Shown piece after piece: positions 1 through 8,703 of a stretch of 64,000 nucleotides of DNA; the first letter of the stretch is position 1; each line of letters opens with the position of its first letter. Position numbers and translations under genes: made by a program. The stretch spans positions 186,001-250,000 of the forward strand of contig NZ_AQXU01000022.1 of NCBI RefSeq assembly GCF_000376945.1. The letters are read 5' to 3'. Under the pieces are notes generated by a model, which saw nothing but the letters and a program-made list of their open reading frames with translations, did no database searches and had not been told where the DNA came from. Source of the DNA: Leeia oryzae DSM 17879. GTDB taxonomy: Bacteria > Pseudomonadota > Gammaproteobacteria > Burkholderiales > Leeiaceae.

Positions 1-24
1 TATCCTCACCGATAGGTGGTACGG

Positions 25-531
25 ATGCATGTCGTAAATGTAACCTCTCTCTCGGCGCCGCTCCAGCAGGGTCTGGCAGCCTTGCTGATGGATTCCGTCA
101 TGCATGGGGCATCCATCGGCTTTTTGTGGCCGCTGACACAAGCGGACGCAGAAGCTTACTGGGGATCTGTCGGGCAGGCGCTGGATAAGGATCAACTGTT
201 ATGGGTGATCGAAGAACAGGGTGAATATCTGGGTACGGTACAGCTGGCCCGTTGCCAAAAGCAGAATGGTCGCCACCGCGCAGAAGTCCAGAAGCTGATG
301 GTGCATAGTCAGGCCCGCGGAAGAGGACTGGCCAGCCGTTTGATGCAGCAGCTGGAGGTTCATGCCCTAACAGTTGGTATCTCTCTGCTGGTATTGGATA
401 CCCTGGCCGGGTCAGATGCCGAGCAGTTTTATCAGCAGCGGGGCTGGCACAGGGCAGGGCAGATTCCGGACTATGCGGCCGCCCCCGATGGGGCTTTGCA
501 CCCGACTGTCTATTTTTACAAGCATATCTAG
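25..531 (+). CDS. GNAT-family N-acetyltransferase
   Basis: A 168-residue protein of the GNAT fold, which transfers an acetyl group from acetyl-CoA to an amine; the substrate cannot be told from sequence. The acetyl-CoA pyrophosphate loop is visible as QARGRGLASRLM (the Q/RxxGxG/A motif A) near residue 95, followed by a helix and the usual C-terminal YxxxGW element (FYQQRGWHRAG). The ATG at 25 is chosen because AGGTGG lies five bases upstream; the alternative GTG at 16 would sit inside that ribosome site and directly after an in-frame stop. The gene is single and convergent with the chemoreceptor gene, separated by a bidirectional terminator. Confidence 0.85.
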   Translation: MHVVNVTSLSAPLQQGLAALLMDSVMHGASIGFLWPLTQADAEAYWGSVGQALDKDQLLWVIEEQGEYLGTVQLARCQKQNGRHRAEVQKLMVHSQARGRGLASRLMQQLEVHALTVGISLLVLDTLAGSDAEQFYQQRGWHRAGQIPDYAAAPDGALHPTVYFYKHI

Positions 532-564
532 TCAGCCAGAAATTGGCTGTGCCAGGCGGAAAAC

Positions 565-595
565 AAAAAACCAGCGCTTGCGACGCTGGTTTTTT
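565..595. terminator. Bidirectional intrinsic terminator
   Basis: A 6-bp GC stem (CCAGCG/CGCTGG) with a 7-base loop is flanked by six A on the left and six T on the right, so it can terminate the acetyltransferase gene and the converging chemoreceptor gene. Confidence 0.8.
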
Positions 596-621
596 GCTGG
601 GCCCGACAGCCGGTTATCTGT

Positions 622-2613
622 TTAACACTTGAAGCGGCTGATGGATTTTTGCATGTTTTCAGCCAGCGACTCCAGCATGTTGGCCGTCTTGTCATTAGAT
701 ACCGCCACTTCACGGCTCTGGTCGGTCATCTGTACGATCTTTTCCATATGCTCGGCTACTTGCTGAATCGCAATATCCTGCTCGGTAATCGAGTCGGTAA
801 TGCCTTGCACATGCTGGGCAATGTTACGTGTTTCAACGCCGATATTGCGCAGCACTTCTTCCATGCTGGAAGCCAGCTGGTGGCTCTGGCGCGCTTCATC
901 ATTGGCTTCTTGCATGATGCTGACCGTCCCGCCGACATCGGCCTGGATGGCAGAAATCAGGTTACGGATTTCTTCCGTCGCAGAAGAGCTTCTCTCTGCC
1001 AGCTTGCGAACTTCATCCGCTACCACGGCAAACCCGCGGCCTTGCTCGCCGGCACGCGCAGCCTCGATGGCGGCATTCAGTGCCAGCAGGTTGGTCTGGT
1101 CGGCAATTTCACGAATGGCCTGCACAATGCCGCCAATCTTTTGTGAACTGTGCTCCAGCGTACTGACTTTCACACTGGCATTGCTGATCAGGTCGGTAAT
1201 CTTGTTGACGTTCCTTACTGTATCCAGCGTGGCGTTCAGGGCATGCGCGCTTTCTTCGCAAGCCTTGTTGACCACATGCGTGACGGTTTTTGCACTGGTG
1301 GCGGTTTCACTGACACTCACGGAGACCTGTTCGATGGCTGCTGCAATGGCAGAAGCAGCATCGGCTTCGGTTGCGGTTGATTTGTTGACCTGATCGCTAG
1401 ATACCACCAGCGATACGGACGCATCGCTGATCTGTTTGCAAAAACCGTTCATGTCAGTGAGGATGTCGCGGAATTTATGCATCAGGTTATTGAAAGCCTG
1501 AGACGAGCGAACAACCTCGACAACACCTTCTTCCGGAACCGTACGGGTAAAATCATCCTTTTGCGCGGCAAACTCGGCAATCTCCACGGCCTTGTTCAGT
1601 GGGTGACGGATACTGCGGGCCACCCATGTGGCAACGGCAACGGTCAGGCCGATACCTGCAATAGCGGCCAGGCAAAATACCACCAGGGCCTGGAATGCCT
1701 TGTCCAGCTGAGCTTGTGCAACATCGTTTACATGCTTGGCCACTAAGGCCTCTACATCATGCAGGCCGTCAATCTTGGCCGTCATGGTTTTAAACCAGAC
1801 CGTCGCATCAATATCAAAACCGCCCGTGGCAGACTTGGCTGCCATGATGGCGCGCATCTTGTTGACTTCCTGGCTGCTGGCAGACTGCTGTACGGCGGCC
1901 AGTGCAGCTTTTTCACTATCGTCTGCATTGGCGGCAAACAGGTCGTAGTAGCCTTCTTGTTTGTAGATTTTTTGCAGGATGCCGCGGTAAGCAGCGGGCT
2001 CAATCTGGTTGCTGACAAAAGCCTGGGTGCTCAGGGCACGCTCACGTCCGGTGTACTCTTTGGCGTAAACCAGGGCCAGAAAGGTGTTGGTACGGCGCAC
2101 CAGTTCCGGGCTGGTATCCTGACGGGACAAGCCTTCGATCACGTGGGTCATCTCGGCAATGGTGGCGGTGTAATAAGCTGTCGTGTCTGTGGCCGCGATT
2201 TGCTGCTGGTCGACTTTGCCACGGATGTTACCCAGTTGATCGAGCTTCTGGCTGGCCTTGTCCATGACGGCGGCCATGCCTTTTAACTGACGGAATACCG
2301 GGTCCGCCATGGTATTTTTCAGCACTTCCAGATTACCATCTTCCGTTTTCCGAAGACCAGGTAGCACATCTGCAAATTTCTGCCCTTTGGACTGCACAAA
2401 TCCGGCCGTAGCCCCCCGTTCTGCCTGCATGCCGTGAATGGCCTCGCCGGTGACTACCGCGAGGTGGGTCAGTTGAACCGTATTTTTTGCATTCTGCCAG
2501 GATTGAAACGAGGTCCAGACCAGAGAAACAGACGCGATCAGCAATGCCGTCAGCGGGACAACCGCCAGTATGAATAGCCGCTTTGCCAGTGTTGTGTGAT
2601 GTTTTGTATTCAT
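622..2613 (-). CDS. Methyl-accepting chemotaxis protein with NIT sensor domain
   Basis: A 663-residue inner-membrane chemoreceptor. Order seen: TM1 (about 13-36), a periplasmic helical domain carrying the [11 protein letters not shown] signature of the NIT (nitrate/nitrite sensing type) family, TM2 (about 308-331), a HAMP linker, and a cytoplasmic signalling domain whose tip (about 500-545, [21 protein letters not shown]) is the highly conserved contact region for CheA/CheW. Members relay ligand binding to the flagellar or pilus chemotaxis kinase; the ligand here is unproven. The reading frame extends 47 codons upstream, but the ATG at 2613 has AAAGGGA at good spacing and begins with a normal basic N-terminus before TM1. 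No che genes are adjacent. Confidence 0.92.
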   Translation of the reverse strand: MNTKHHTTLAKRLFILAVVPLTALLIASVSLVWTSFQSWQNAKNTVQLTHLAVVTGEAIHGMQAERGATAGFVQSKGQKFADVLPGLRKTEDGNLEVLKNTMADPVFRQLKGMAAVMDKASQKLDQLGNIRGKVDQQQIAATDTTAYYTATIAEMTHVIEGLSRQDTSPELVRRTNTFLALVYAKEYTGRERALSTQAFVSNQIEPAAYRGILQKIYKQEGYYDLFAANADDSEKAALAAVQQSASSQEVNKMRAIMAAKSATGGFDIDATVWFKTMTAKIDGLHDVEALVAKHVNDVAQAQLDKAFQALVVFCLAAIAGIGLTVAVATWVARSIRHPLNKAVEIAEFAAQKDDFTRTVPEEGVVEVVRSSQAFNNLMHKFRDILTDMNGFCKQISDASVSLVVSSDQVNKSTATEADAASAIAAAIEQVSVSVSETATSAKTVTHVVNKACEESAHALNATLDTVRNVNKITDLISNASVKVSTLEHSSQKIGGIVQAIREIADQTNLLALNAAIEAARAGEQGRGFAVVADEVRKLAERSSSATEEIRNLISAIQADVGGTVSIMQEANDEARQSHQLASSMEEVLRNIGVETRNIAQHVQGITDSITEQDIAIQQVAEHMEKIVQMTDQSREVAVSNDKTANMLESLAENMQKSISRFKC

Positions 2614-2764
2614 GTGAATCCCTTTTTTATGGCTGGATTTTAGCGTAGCTGTTTGCGGGGGGACTTTAATGTACATCAAGAATTGCACAGGATACACATT
2701 TTGGGGGACGACATAACCAGTACACCGGTGCAATATAGTACATATGCTCTGCATATCACAAAAA

Positions 2765-3634
2765 TTAACATGGCGGATGCTGAAGATAGTGCTTGCGGAA
2801 CTGGCTGGGCGTCATGCCCTTGATGCCTTTGAACTGCCGGTTAAAGTGTGCCAGCGATTCATATCCGGACTGGTTTGCAATCAGGGCAATGGGCTTGTCG
2901 GTCTGGATCAGCAACTGGCAGGCGTGTCCCAGTCTTAATCTGGCGATGTATTCGAGCACGGTACACCCCGTATGCCGCTTGAAAAACCGATGAAAAGCGC
3001 CGACTGAGAGGGCACTGACTTGTGCCAGTTCGGCGATGGCAGGCGGGTGCTGAAATTGCGCGTGCAGCAGGTCCAGTATGCGGTTAAGGCGATTTCTCCC
3101 ACCGGTATCGGTCACCGTTGGTACTGCCTCGCTGGCCAGCGGGTTGGCTGCCGTGTCTTTGGTGAGTTCGATCAGGATTTGCAGCAGGACAGGAATCCGC
3201 GCAGGTTCTGATAACTGGTTGAGAGAACGCATCAGCGGCACAACCTGCGCTTTGACGGCATCTGAAAAAACCAGCCCACGATGTGCCCTGGAAAAATACT
3301 GATACAGCGGGCGCAATTCCGGCAGGATGGCGGCCAGTTTTTCCAGCCATTCGGTGGTAAACCAGATCACGATGGCCAGCATGGGCCGGGTGTCATCAAA
3401 GCGATGGCTGGCAGACCAGGTATGTGGCTGGTCTGGCCCGACCAGCACCAGATCCTGATCGGTAAAGTTATCCAGATGATCCCCGATGTACCGTTGACCC
3501 TGTGCATTGAGCGTCAGCGTCAGCTCAAACTCCGGATGGTAGTGCCAGATAAACGGAATCTCCGGCAGTTCCCGCCACAGTAGCGACCAGGAATGCCCTT
3601 GTTCGATGGTGACATGTTCTAAAAGTGGACGCAT
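2765..3634 (-). CDS. AraC-family transcriptional regulator
   Basis: A 289-residue regulator with an N-terminal cupin-like sensing half ([12 protein letters not shown] motif near residue 32) and a C-terminal pair of helix-turn-helix units (about residues 190-285) ending in the AraC signature [24 protein letters not shown]. It is transcribed away from the dioxygenase gene at 3760 and probably controls it. The ATG at 3634 is preferred over an upstream TTG at 3655; neither has a strong ribosome site. Two direct TCGTATCA repeats in the shared promoter region are candidate operators. Confidence 0.9.
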   Translation of the reverse strand: MRPLLEHVTIEQGHSWSLLWRELPEIPFIWHYHPEFELTLTLNAQGQRYIGDHLDNFTDQDLVLVGPDQPHTWSASHRFDDTRPMLAIVIWFTTEWLEKLAAILPELRPLYQYFSRAHRGLVFSDAVKAQVVPLMRSLNQLSEPARIPVLLQILIELTKDTAANPLASEAVPTVTDTGGRNRLNRILDLLHAQFQHPPAIAELAQVSALSVGAFHRFFKRHTGCTVLEYIARLRLGHACQLLIQTDKPIALIANQSGYESLAHFNRQFKGIKGMTPSQFRKHYLQHPPC

Positions 3635-3646
3635 TGTTATCTTTTG

Positions 3647-3673
3647 TCGTATCAATACGTTAGTATCGTATCA
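3647..3673. promoter_or_regulatory. Direct TCGTATCA repeats between araC-type gene and dioxygenase gene
   Basis: TCGTATCA occurs at 3647-3654 and again at 3666-3673, 19 bp apart, close to two helical turns. Tandem direct repeats on one DNA face are the usual binding mode of AraC-type proteins, so these are plausible half-sites for the adjacent regulator. The first repeat overlaps the upstream alternative start of that gene, consistent with autoregulation. Function is inferred. Confidence 0.45.
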
Positions 3674-3759
3674 TTTTTGATGAGTCTGGTAGCACTCTGC
3701 TGCATGGTTTGGCATCAGAATGCGTTCATGGATGTTCAGCACAACGAGGAGACACCACC

Positions 3760-4764
3760 ATGAATGACCGATACCATTATGGCGACCAGCGCCCCGGTAA
3801 CCCGACCGTTGCCTATACCGATCAGGTCCAGTTGAGAGACCTGCAAAAAACCTTGCCCCTGCGGGTACTGTCTGATGCCGATTTTGCCCACTGGCAGCGT
3901 TATGGCTTTGTGGTGATCAAGCAGGCAGTCTCTCCGGAGCAAGTGGCAAAAACCACGCAGTTTTTGTGGGAGTTTCAGGAGCTGGACCCGACAAAGCCCG
4001 CTAGCTGGGACCAGCCGGAGCTAAGAAGTCACGAGATGAAAGAACTGAATGGTTCTGGCATGGTAGAGGCGTATCATCATCAGACCATGTGGGATAACCG
4101 CCAGACCCAACGGGTGTACGACGCGTTTGTCGATATCTGGGACCGTGAGTCGCTGTGGGTGACCATCGACCGCGCCAACCTGAATACGCCAAACCGTGGC
4201 AAGCGCAGTTTCAGCGGGTTTATTCACTGGGATGCGGATACCACGCTGGACCCGCTTCCCGTGAATGTCCAGGGGGTGTTGGCCTTATCGGATACCCATG
4301 AGCATTCTGGCGGGTTTCAATGCATTCCGGAACTATTCGAACATTTTATCGAATGGCGAAAAACGGCGCCTGCTGACAGAAACCCATGGCAACCCGACCT
4401 GGAGACTGTACCGTGGTCACCCAAGTTCGTACCCATGCAGGCGGGCGATTTGCTGATCTTTAACAGCCTGTTGGCTCATGGTATCCGCCCGAACCTGTCA
4501 GAACAGGATGTCCGTCTGGCGCAATACATTTCATTTACCCCGGCCGATGCCGGTAACATCCGTTTGCGGGATGAGCGAATCCGCTCATGGTATTTGCGCG
4601 AGCCTGCCAAGGGGTATGCCTTTCCGGGGGACCCGCGGCATTGGGAGCAAACCAGGTATCCGCGTGCGACGTTGACACCACTGGGGGAGCAGATTCTGGG
4701 ACTGCGGGAGACACAGGATGGTCCCAGGGTAGTGGCACCGGAAAATCTGGCTCAAGGTACATAA
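3760..4764 (+). CDS. Phytanoyl-CoA dioxygenase (PhyH) family Fe(II)/2-oxoglutarate oxygenase
   Basis: A 334-residue cytoplasmic protein of the PhyH family, which hydroxylates small molecules using Fe(II), O2 and 2-oxoglutarate. The metal triad is readable: H156 and D158 in GFIHWDAD and the distal H240 in NSLLAHGIRPN, with R243 or R252 as candidates for binding the 2-oxoglutarate carboxylate. The ATG at 3760 follows GAGGAG with eight bases spacing, so the upstream extension of the frame is not used. It is divergent from an AraC regulator. The substrate is unknown; the short PhyH branch also includes ectoine and secondary-metabolite hydroxylases, and no such pathway genes are next to it. Confidence 0.85.
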   Translation: MNDRYHYGDQRPGNPTVAYTDQVQLRDLQKTLPLRVLSDADFAHWQRYGFVVIKQAVSPEQVAKTTQFLWEFQELDPTKPASWDQPELRSHEMKELNGSGMVEAYHHQTMWDNRQTQRVYDAFVDIWDRESLWVTIDRANLNTPNRGKRSFSGFIHWDADTTLDPLPVNVQGVLALSDTHEHSGGFQCIPELFEHFIEWRKTAPADRNPWQPDLETVPWSPKFVPMQAGDLLIFNSLLAHGIRPNLSEQDVRLAQYISFTPADAGNIRLRDERIRSWYLREPAKGYAFPGDPRHWEQTRYPRATLTPLGEQILGLRETQDGPRVVAPENLAQGT

Positions 4765-4835
4765 GCCAGAGGGCCGCGAGTAACAGTCACAAGACATGCG
4801 GCACTTGCCCTGAAGGCCGGTGCCGCCATCGTCGT

Positions 4836-5444
4836 TTACAGCACAGGCCTGGCCAGGCTGAAACGGTCTTGGGTGGTGGTGTAGTCATCTCCTCCCATTT
4901 TACCAACGGCTTGCAGCAAGTCTGGCTGAATTTTGCCATCCAGCAGAATATCGTCCTTGACACTGATGTGGACCAGATCCAGTAACACCAGCTGTCCACC
5001 CATGGGCTCTGTGCCAATCGAGATGACCTCGCGCAGGGTGCATTCAAACCGGACCGGGGCACCCGCCACACCCGGCGCTTGTACGCACTGGCTCTTCACC
5101 TCCGGGATGCCGACCGCAGAAAATTCGCTGACGCCAGGCGGATAATTGGCGCAACTGGCATTCATGACATCCGCCAAAGACTGGCTGACGATATTCACCA
5201 CGCATTGCCTGGTGGCTTTCAGGTTACGCAGGGTGTCTTTTTCGGTTTGGGTTCTTGGGGTCACATGGTTAAACGCCAATACAGGCGGGTTAACACTGGC
5301 TACTGTAAAGAAAGAGAACGGCGACAAATTGGTAACGCCATGCGCATCAATGGTGCTAATCCATGCAATGGGGCGGGGCACAATGGCACCCACCATCAGT
5401 TGGTAACAGTTTTGCGGCGGGAGTGTACTTGGGTCAAATTCCAT
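4836..5444 (-). CDS. Flavin reductase-like domain protein
   Basis: A 202-residue FMN-binding split-barrel protein of the flavin reductase-like family. The typical N-terminal block PRPIAWISTIDAHGVTNLSPFSFF and the following NPPVLAF are present. Relatives reduce flavin with NAD(P)H to supply a partner monooxygenase, but this broad DIM6/NTAB-like branch has few characterised members and no oxygenase gene lies next to it on the same strand. It converges on the PhyH-type gene and I see no clear terminator between them. Confidence 0.82.
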   Translation of the reverse strand: MEFDPSTLPPQNCYQLMVGAIVPRPIAWISTIDAHGVTNLSPFSFFTVASVNPPVLAFNHVTPRTQTEKDTLRNLKATRQCVVNIVSQSLADVMNASCANYPPGVSEFSAVGIPEVKSQCVQAPGVAGAPVRFECTLREVISIGTEPMGGQLVLLDLVHISVKDDILLDGKIQPDLLQAVGKMGGDDYTTTQDRFSLARPVL

Positions 5445-5532
5445 GATGTAGATCGTCAGGGTATGAGATTGAAATGAGATAGCGGGAGATTGTGCACCAG
5501 ATCAAGCAAGCTGAGAAATACGCGTCGTCAAA

Positions 5533-6105
5533 TCAGGAGTGATCCGTTTTGGGATTTGCCGCCAGCATTTTGCGTTTTCTGGACTGGATACGGAAATACA
5601 CATGCAGCCGCCAGATGATTTGAACCAGGCAATAACCGGTAACGCCAATCACGCTGGCAATACAGAAGAGGCCAATCACAAATGGCCAGCCCATATGGCT
5701 GAGCCAGGTTGTAATGGCATCGCTCCATTGATGAAATGACAAATGATGCAGGTCAGGGAAATCAACCGGCTGTTTGCTGACGTCGTGCGTTATCCAGCTG
5801 CCAATGGTCAGTGCCGCCAGGTAGATCGGGATAATGGTGATCGGGTTGCTGTAAAAGGTAAACGCCACCGCCACCGGCATATTTACGCGGAAGATCACCG
5901 ACAGCACAATCGCAGACACAATCTGCAACGGGCCGGGGATCAGCCCCGCAAACGCACCTGCTACAATGCCGCCGCCAATGCTGTGCGGGGTCAGGCGCCA
6001 GAGCTTGTCATGGGATAACACCGGACTCAGCGGTTTCAGAAACCGGTTATGGGCAATGAAGTCACGTGTGGGTTGTAACCACCGGCGAAGCTGTTTTCTG
6101 GGCAC
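5533..6105 (-). CDS. DUF2062 membrane protein
   Basis: A 190-residue protein matching the DUF2062 family: a short basic N-terminus, then a hydrophobic core with the conserved small-residue segment SIGGGIVAGAFAGLIPGP and a second conserved region FTFYSNPITIIPIYLAALTIG, with about three to four membrane segments. The family is widespread in proteobacteria and sometimes fused to glycosyltransferases; its function is unknown. It lies upstream of the flavin reductase gene on the same strand with an 88-base gap, so co-transcription is possible. Confidence 0.85.
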   Translation of the reverse strand: MPRKQLRRWLQPTRDFIAHNRFLKPLSPVLSHDKLWRLTPHSIGGGIVAGAFAGLIPGPLQIVSAIVLSVIFRVNMPVAVAFTFYSNPITIIPIYLAALTIGSWITHDVSKQPVDFPDLHHLSFHQWSDAITTWLSHMGWPFVIGLFCIASVIGVTGYCLVQIIWRLHVYFRIQSRKRKMLAANPKTDHS

Positions 6106-6178
6106 GATATTACTGCCATTCCTGTCTGTGTGGGTAATCGCTTAGAGCTATCCGGGTGCGGACTGGTTCCCGCCACCT

Positions 6179-7123
6179 TCAGGTGGGCGGCAGAGCATGC
6201 TGTGTGGTCTGGTTCCACATCCAGGCATCCCATGGGGGTGTCTCGCCTATTTCGTCACTCAGATAATCCACAAAAGCCCGCGCTTTGGCGGGCAAGTGCC
6301 GCCTGCTTGTGTACACCGCGTACAGGTTCAGGCTGGCCGTCGGGTAGGGGATCAGCAAGGGAACCAGCGCACCGCTTTTCAGCGCATCACCTACCGAGAA
6401 GGTTGGCTCCATGATAATGCCTTCCCCGCGAATGGCTGCCTGTTTTAGCAAGTCACCGTTATTGGTCATTAACGTACCGCTGACTTTTATCTCTTTGCGG
6501 TTTTCACCGGACCCAAACGACCAGACATCCGGATTGTGCCCGTTGGTATACACCAGGCAGTTGTGCTGTTGCAGCGCATCTGGTGTCGTTGGGGTGCCAT
6601 GCGTTGCCAGATAGTCCGGAGATGCACACACGCACAAGTGAATGGTGGTAATGCGTCTGGCAATCAACGTGGGCGACAGCTGGTTGCTGATGCGCAAGGC
6701 CAGGTCGCAGCCTTCTTCGATCAGGTCGACTATCCGGTCTGCCAGCGAAACATCCAGTTTCAGGTTTGGATGTGTGGCCTGGAACCCGGAGATGAGCGGC
6801 GACAAATGCAAAATGCCAAACGTCACCGGGGCATTGATGCGCAGGGTGCCGGTCAATTGCCGTGTTTCGCAACGGATGCTGGATTCGGCTTCTTCTATAT
6901 CGGCCAGTATCTGGTAGCAGCGTTCCAGATAGCTTCTGCCAGCCTCGGTCAGGCTCAGCCGCCGGGTGGTCCGCTGCAGTAATCGGGTGCCAAGGTGCTC
7001 TTCCAGCTCGGCCACCATCCGGGATGTCGCCGTGTTGGAGATATCCATCTGCTGTGCCGCTTTCACAAAACTGCCGGCTTCTACCACCCGTACAAACACA
7101 CGCATAGATGCAAGCATATCCAT
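6179..7123 (-). CDS. LysR-type transcriptional regulator
   Basis: A 314-residue LysR regulator. The N-terminal winged helix (residues 1-60, MDMLASMRVFVRVVEAGSF, with the recognition helix near SNTATSRMVAELE) is followed by a substrate-binding effector domain of the CrgA/DsdA-like branch. The ATG at 7123 is preceded by AAAGGG; the frame is open 30 codons further but without a ribosome site. It is divergent from the doxX/dioxygenase pair, a common arrangement for a LysR protein and its target, so it probably regulates those genes. Confidence 0.9.
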   Translation of the reverse strand: MDMLASMRVFVRVVEAGSFVKAAQQMDISNTATSRMVAELEEHLGTRLLQRTTRRLSLTEAGRSYLERCYQILADIEEAESSIRCETRQLTGTLRINAPVTFGILHLSPLISGFQATHPNLKLDVSLADRIVDLIEEGCDLALRISNQLSPTLIARRITTIHLCVCASPDYLATHGTPTTPDALQQHNCLVYTNGHNPDVWSFGSGENRKEIKVSGTLMTNNGDLLKQAAIRGEGIIMEPTFSVGDALKSGALVPLLIPYPTASLNLYAVYTSRRHLPAKARAFVDYLSDEIGETPPWDAWMWNQTTQHALPPT

Positions 7124-7299
7124 GGCAGACCCTTTGCACATCGTCATGACGAGAATGAATCTTATTGTGCCATATATCGGGATAAATAATTCCGGTTTGC
7201 AATATTTATCCAAATATTCAAAACAATCATACTTCGTTCATCAAAGTTTGTCGGAATAACTTACCGGTAAACGCCAAACAACCCGCTAAAGGAACGAAA

Positions 7300-7704
7300 A
7301 TGATTGATAACAAAACTGCCCCATACGCTGCTCTGGTTCTGCGCCTTGCCCTGGGTAGCATGTTTATTGCCCACGGTCTACTGAAGGTGATGGTCTTTAC
7401 CTTGCCGGGTACGGCCCAGTTCTTTGCGACGGTCGGCTTCCCCGGCTGGCTGGCATACCCGACTGCTTTTGCAGAGCTTGCCGGTGGCGCCGCCTTGATT
7501 CTGGGCGTGTATCCGCGCCTGGTAGCCGCTGGCCTGATCCCGCTACTGATTGGCGCAAGCACGGTACATCTGGGGAATGGCTGGTCATTCACCAACCCGA
7601 ATGGCGGCTGGGAATATCCGGTGTTTCTGGTCGCTGCGGCACTGACATTGGCCTTGCTGGGGGATGGTGCATTTGCGCTGAAAACCTTCACACGCAAAGG
7701 CTGA
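7300..7704 (+). CDS. DoxX-family membrane protein
   Basis: A 134-residue four-helix inner-membrane protein of the DoxX family. The family signature ALVLRLALGSMFIAHGLLKV is at the N-terminus, followed by FPGWLAYPTAFAELAGGAAL. DoxX-like proteins are tied to thiosulfate:quinone oxidoreduction or thiol redox stress, but most stand-alone bacterial members are uncharacterised. It is followed 72 bases later by an extradiol dioxygenase gene and is divergent from a LysR gene, suggesting a two-gene unit. Confidence 0.88.
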   Translation: MIDNKTAPYAALVLRLALGSMFIAHGLLKVMVFTLPGTAQFFATVGFPGWLAYPTAFAELAGGAALILGVYPRLVAAGLIPLLIGASTVHLGNGWSFTNPNGGWEYPVFLVAAALTLALLGDGAFALKTFTRKG

Positions 7705-7776
7705 ACCCGGAACATACATTGAACAGACATGCCCGGAACCAATCCCGGGCATGAACATCACGAAAAGAGAAACATC

Positions 7777-8565
7777 ATGAACACCCGTTTGCCCACTTAC
7801 TTTGTGTCTCACGGCTCTCCCATGCTGGCGCTAGGTGCTGGCAGATTCGGGAAAGCATGGCAAGATATCACCCAGGAAATCACGCCACCCAAGGCCATAT
7901 TGATGGTGTCTGCGCACTGGGGCACGCTGGCACCGGTTGCCAGCGCGGCGGAAAAACCAGAAACCATTCACGACTTTGGCGGCTTCCCGCGTGCCCTGTT
8001 TGAAATTCAGTACCCGGTGCCAGGCGCACCGTGGCTGGCAGAGCGGGTGGCGGAACTATTACAGGCAGAAAACTGGCCCGTCACGATTCATCCGGATCGC
8101 GGTCTGGATCATGGTGCCTGGGTGCCCCTGCAGGAAATGTATCCCATGGGGGAGGTGCCGGTCACACAGTTGTCCATCCAGCCTCGGCAAGACCCTGAGT
8201 ATCATTACCGTTTGGGGCAACTACTGGCGCCGCTGCGGGACGAAGGCGTGCTGATCATTTCTTCCGGCAGCATGACGCATAATCTCGGTGACATTGACTG
8301 GCATCTGGGGGAAGAAGACCCAAGCATCGCCCCCTGGGCTGAGGCTTTCCAAAGCTGGATGCACGAACGTCTGGATAACAAAGACATCCCGGCACTGATG
8401 GATTACCGTAAACAGGCGCCATACGCCGTGCATGCCCATCCATCTGATGAGCATTTGCTGCCCTTGTATGTCACGCTGGGGGCCGCGAGTGATGCACCCG
8501 CAACCCGCACCTTTGCCGGTGCCATGCTGGGTACACTGGCGATGGATGTGTACCGGTTTGGGTAA
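7777..8565 (+). CDS. Class III extradiol ring-cleavage dioxygenase (LigB/YgiD type)
   Basis: A 262-residue member of the LigB superfamily most like E. coli YgiD, a 4,5-DOPA extradiol dioxygenase. Metal-binding histidines are visible in YFVSHGSPMLAL (H12), in the HDFGGFP segment, in GLDHGAWVPL and in GSMTHNL. It cleaves an aromatic diol ring next to the hydroxyls; the physiological substrate in bacteria is usually unknown. The ATG at 7777 follows AAGAGA; the frame opens 16 codons earlier without support. It sits behind doxX and probably shares its promoter. Confidence 0.88.
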   Translation: MNTRLPTYFVSHGSPMLALGAGRFGKAWQDITQEITPPKAILMVSAHWGTLAPVASAAEKPETIHDFGGFPRALFEIQYPVPGAPWLAERVAELLQAENWPVTIHPDRGLDHGAWVPLQEMYPMGEVPVTQLSIQPRQDPEYHYRLGQLLAPLRDEGVLIISSGSMTHNLGDIDWHLGEEDPSIAPWAEAFQSWMHERLDNKDIPALMDYRKQAPYAVHAHPSDEHLLPLYVTLGAASDAPATRTFAGAMLGTLAMDVYRFG

Positions 8566-8585
8566 TGGTGATACGAAACAGAACC

Positions 8586-8612
8586 CCTCAGCAAAACCGT
8601 GTTTTGTTGAGG
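8586..8612 (+). terminator. Hairpin after the dioxygenase gene
   Basis: A 12-bp stem (CCTCAGCAAAAC pairing with GTTTTGTTGAGG, one G-T pair) with a 3-base loop lies 21 bases after the stop. There is no T-run, so it may be a weak terminator or an mRNA end-protecting structure. Confidence 0.5.
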
Positions 8613-8703
8613 GATCCGCATGAAGTCCCCGATACCTGTCAGACCGGCTATTCAAATATCTGATTCTTGGTGCTTTTCTCGGAATCTGTCCATTGCCTAA
8701 TCA

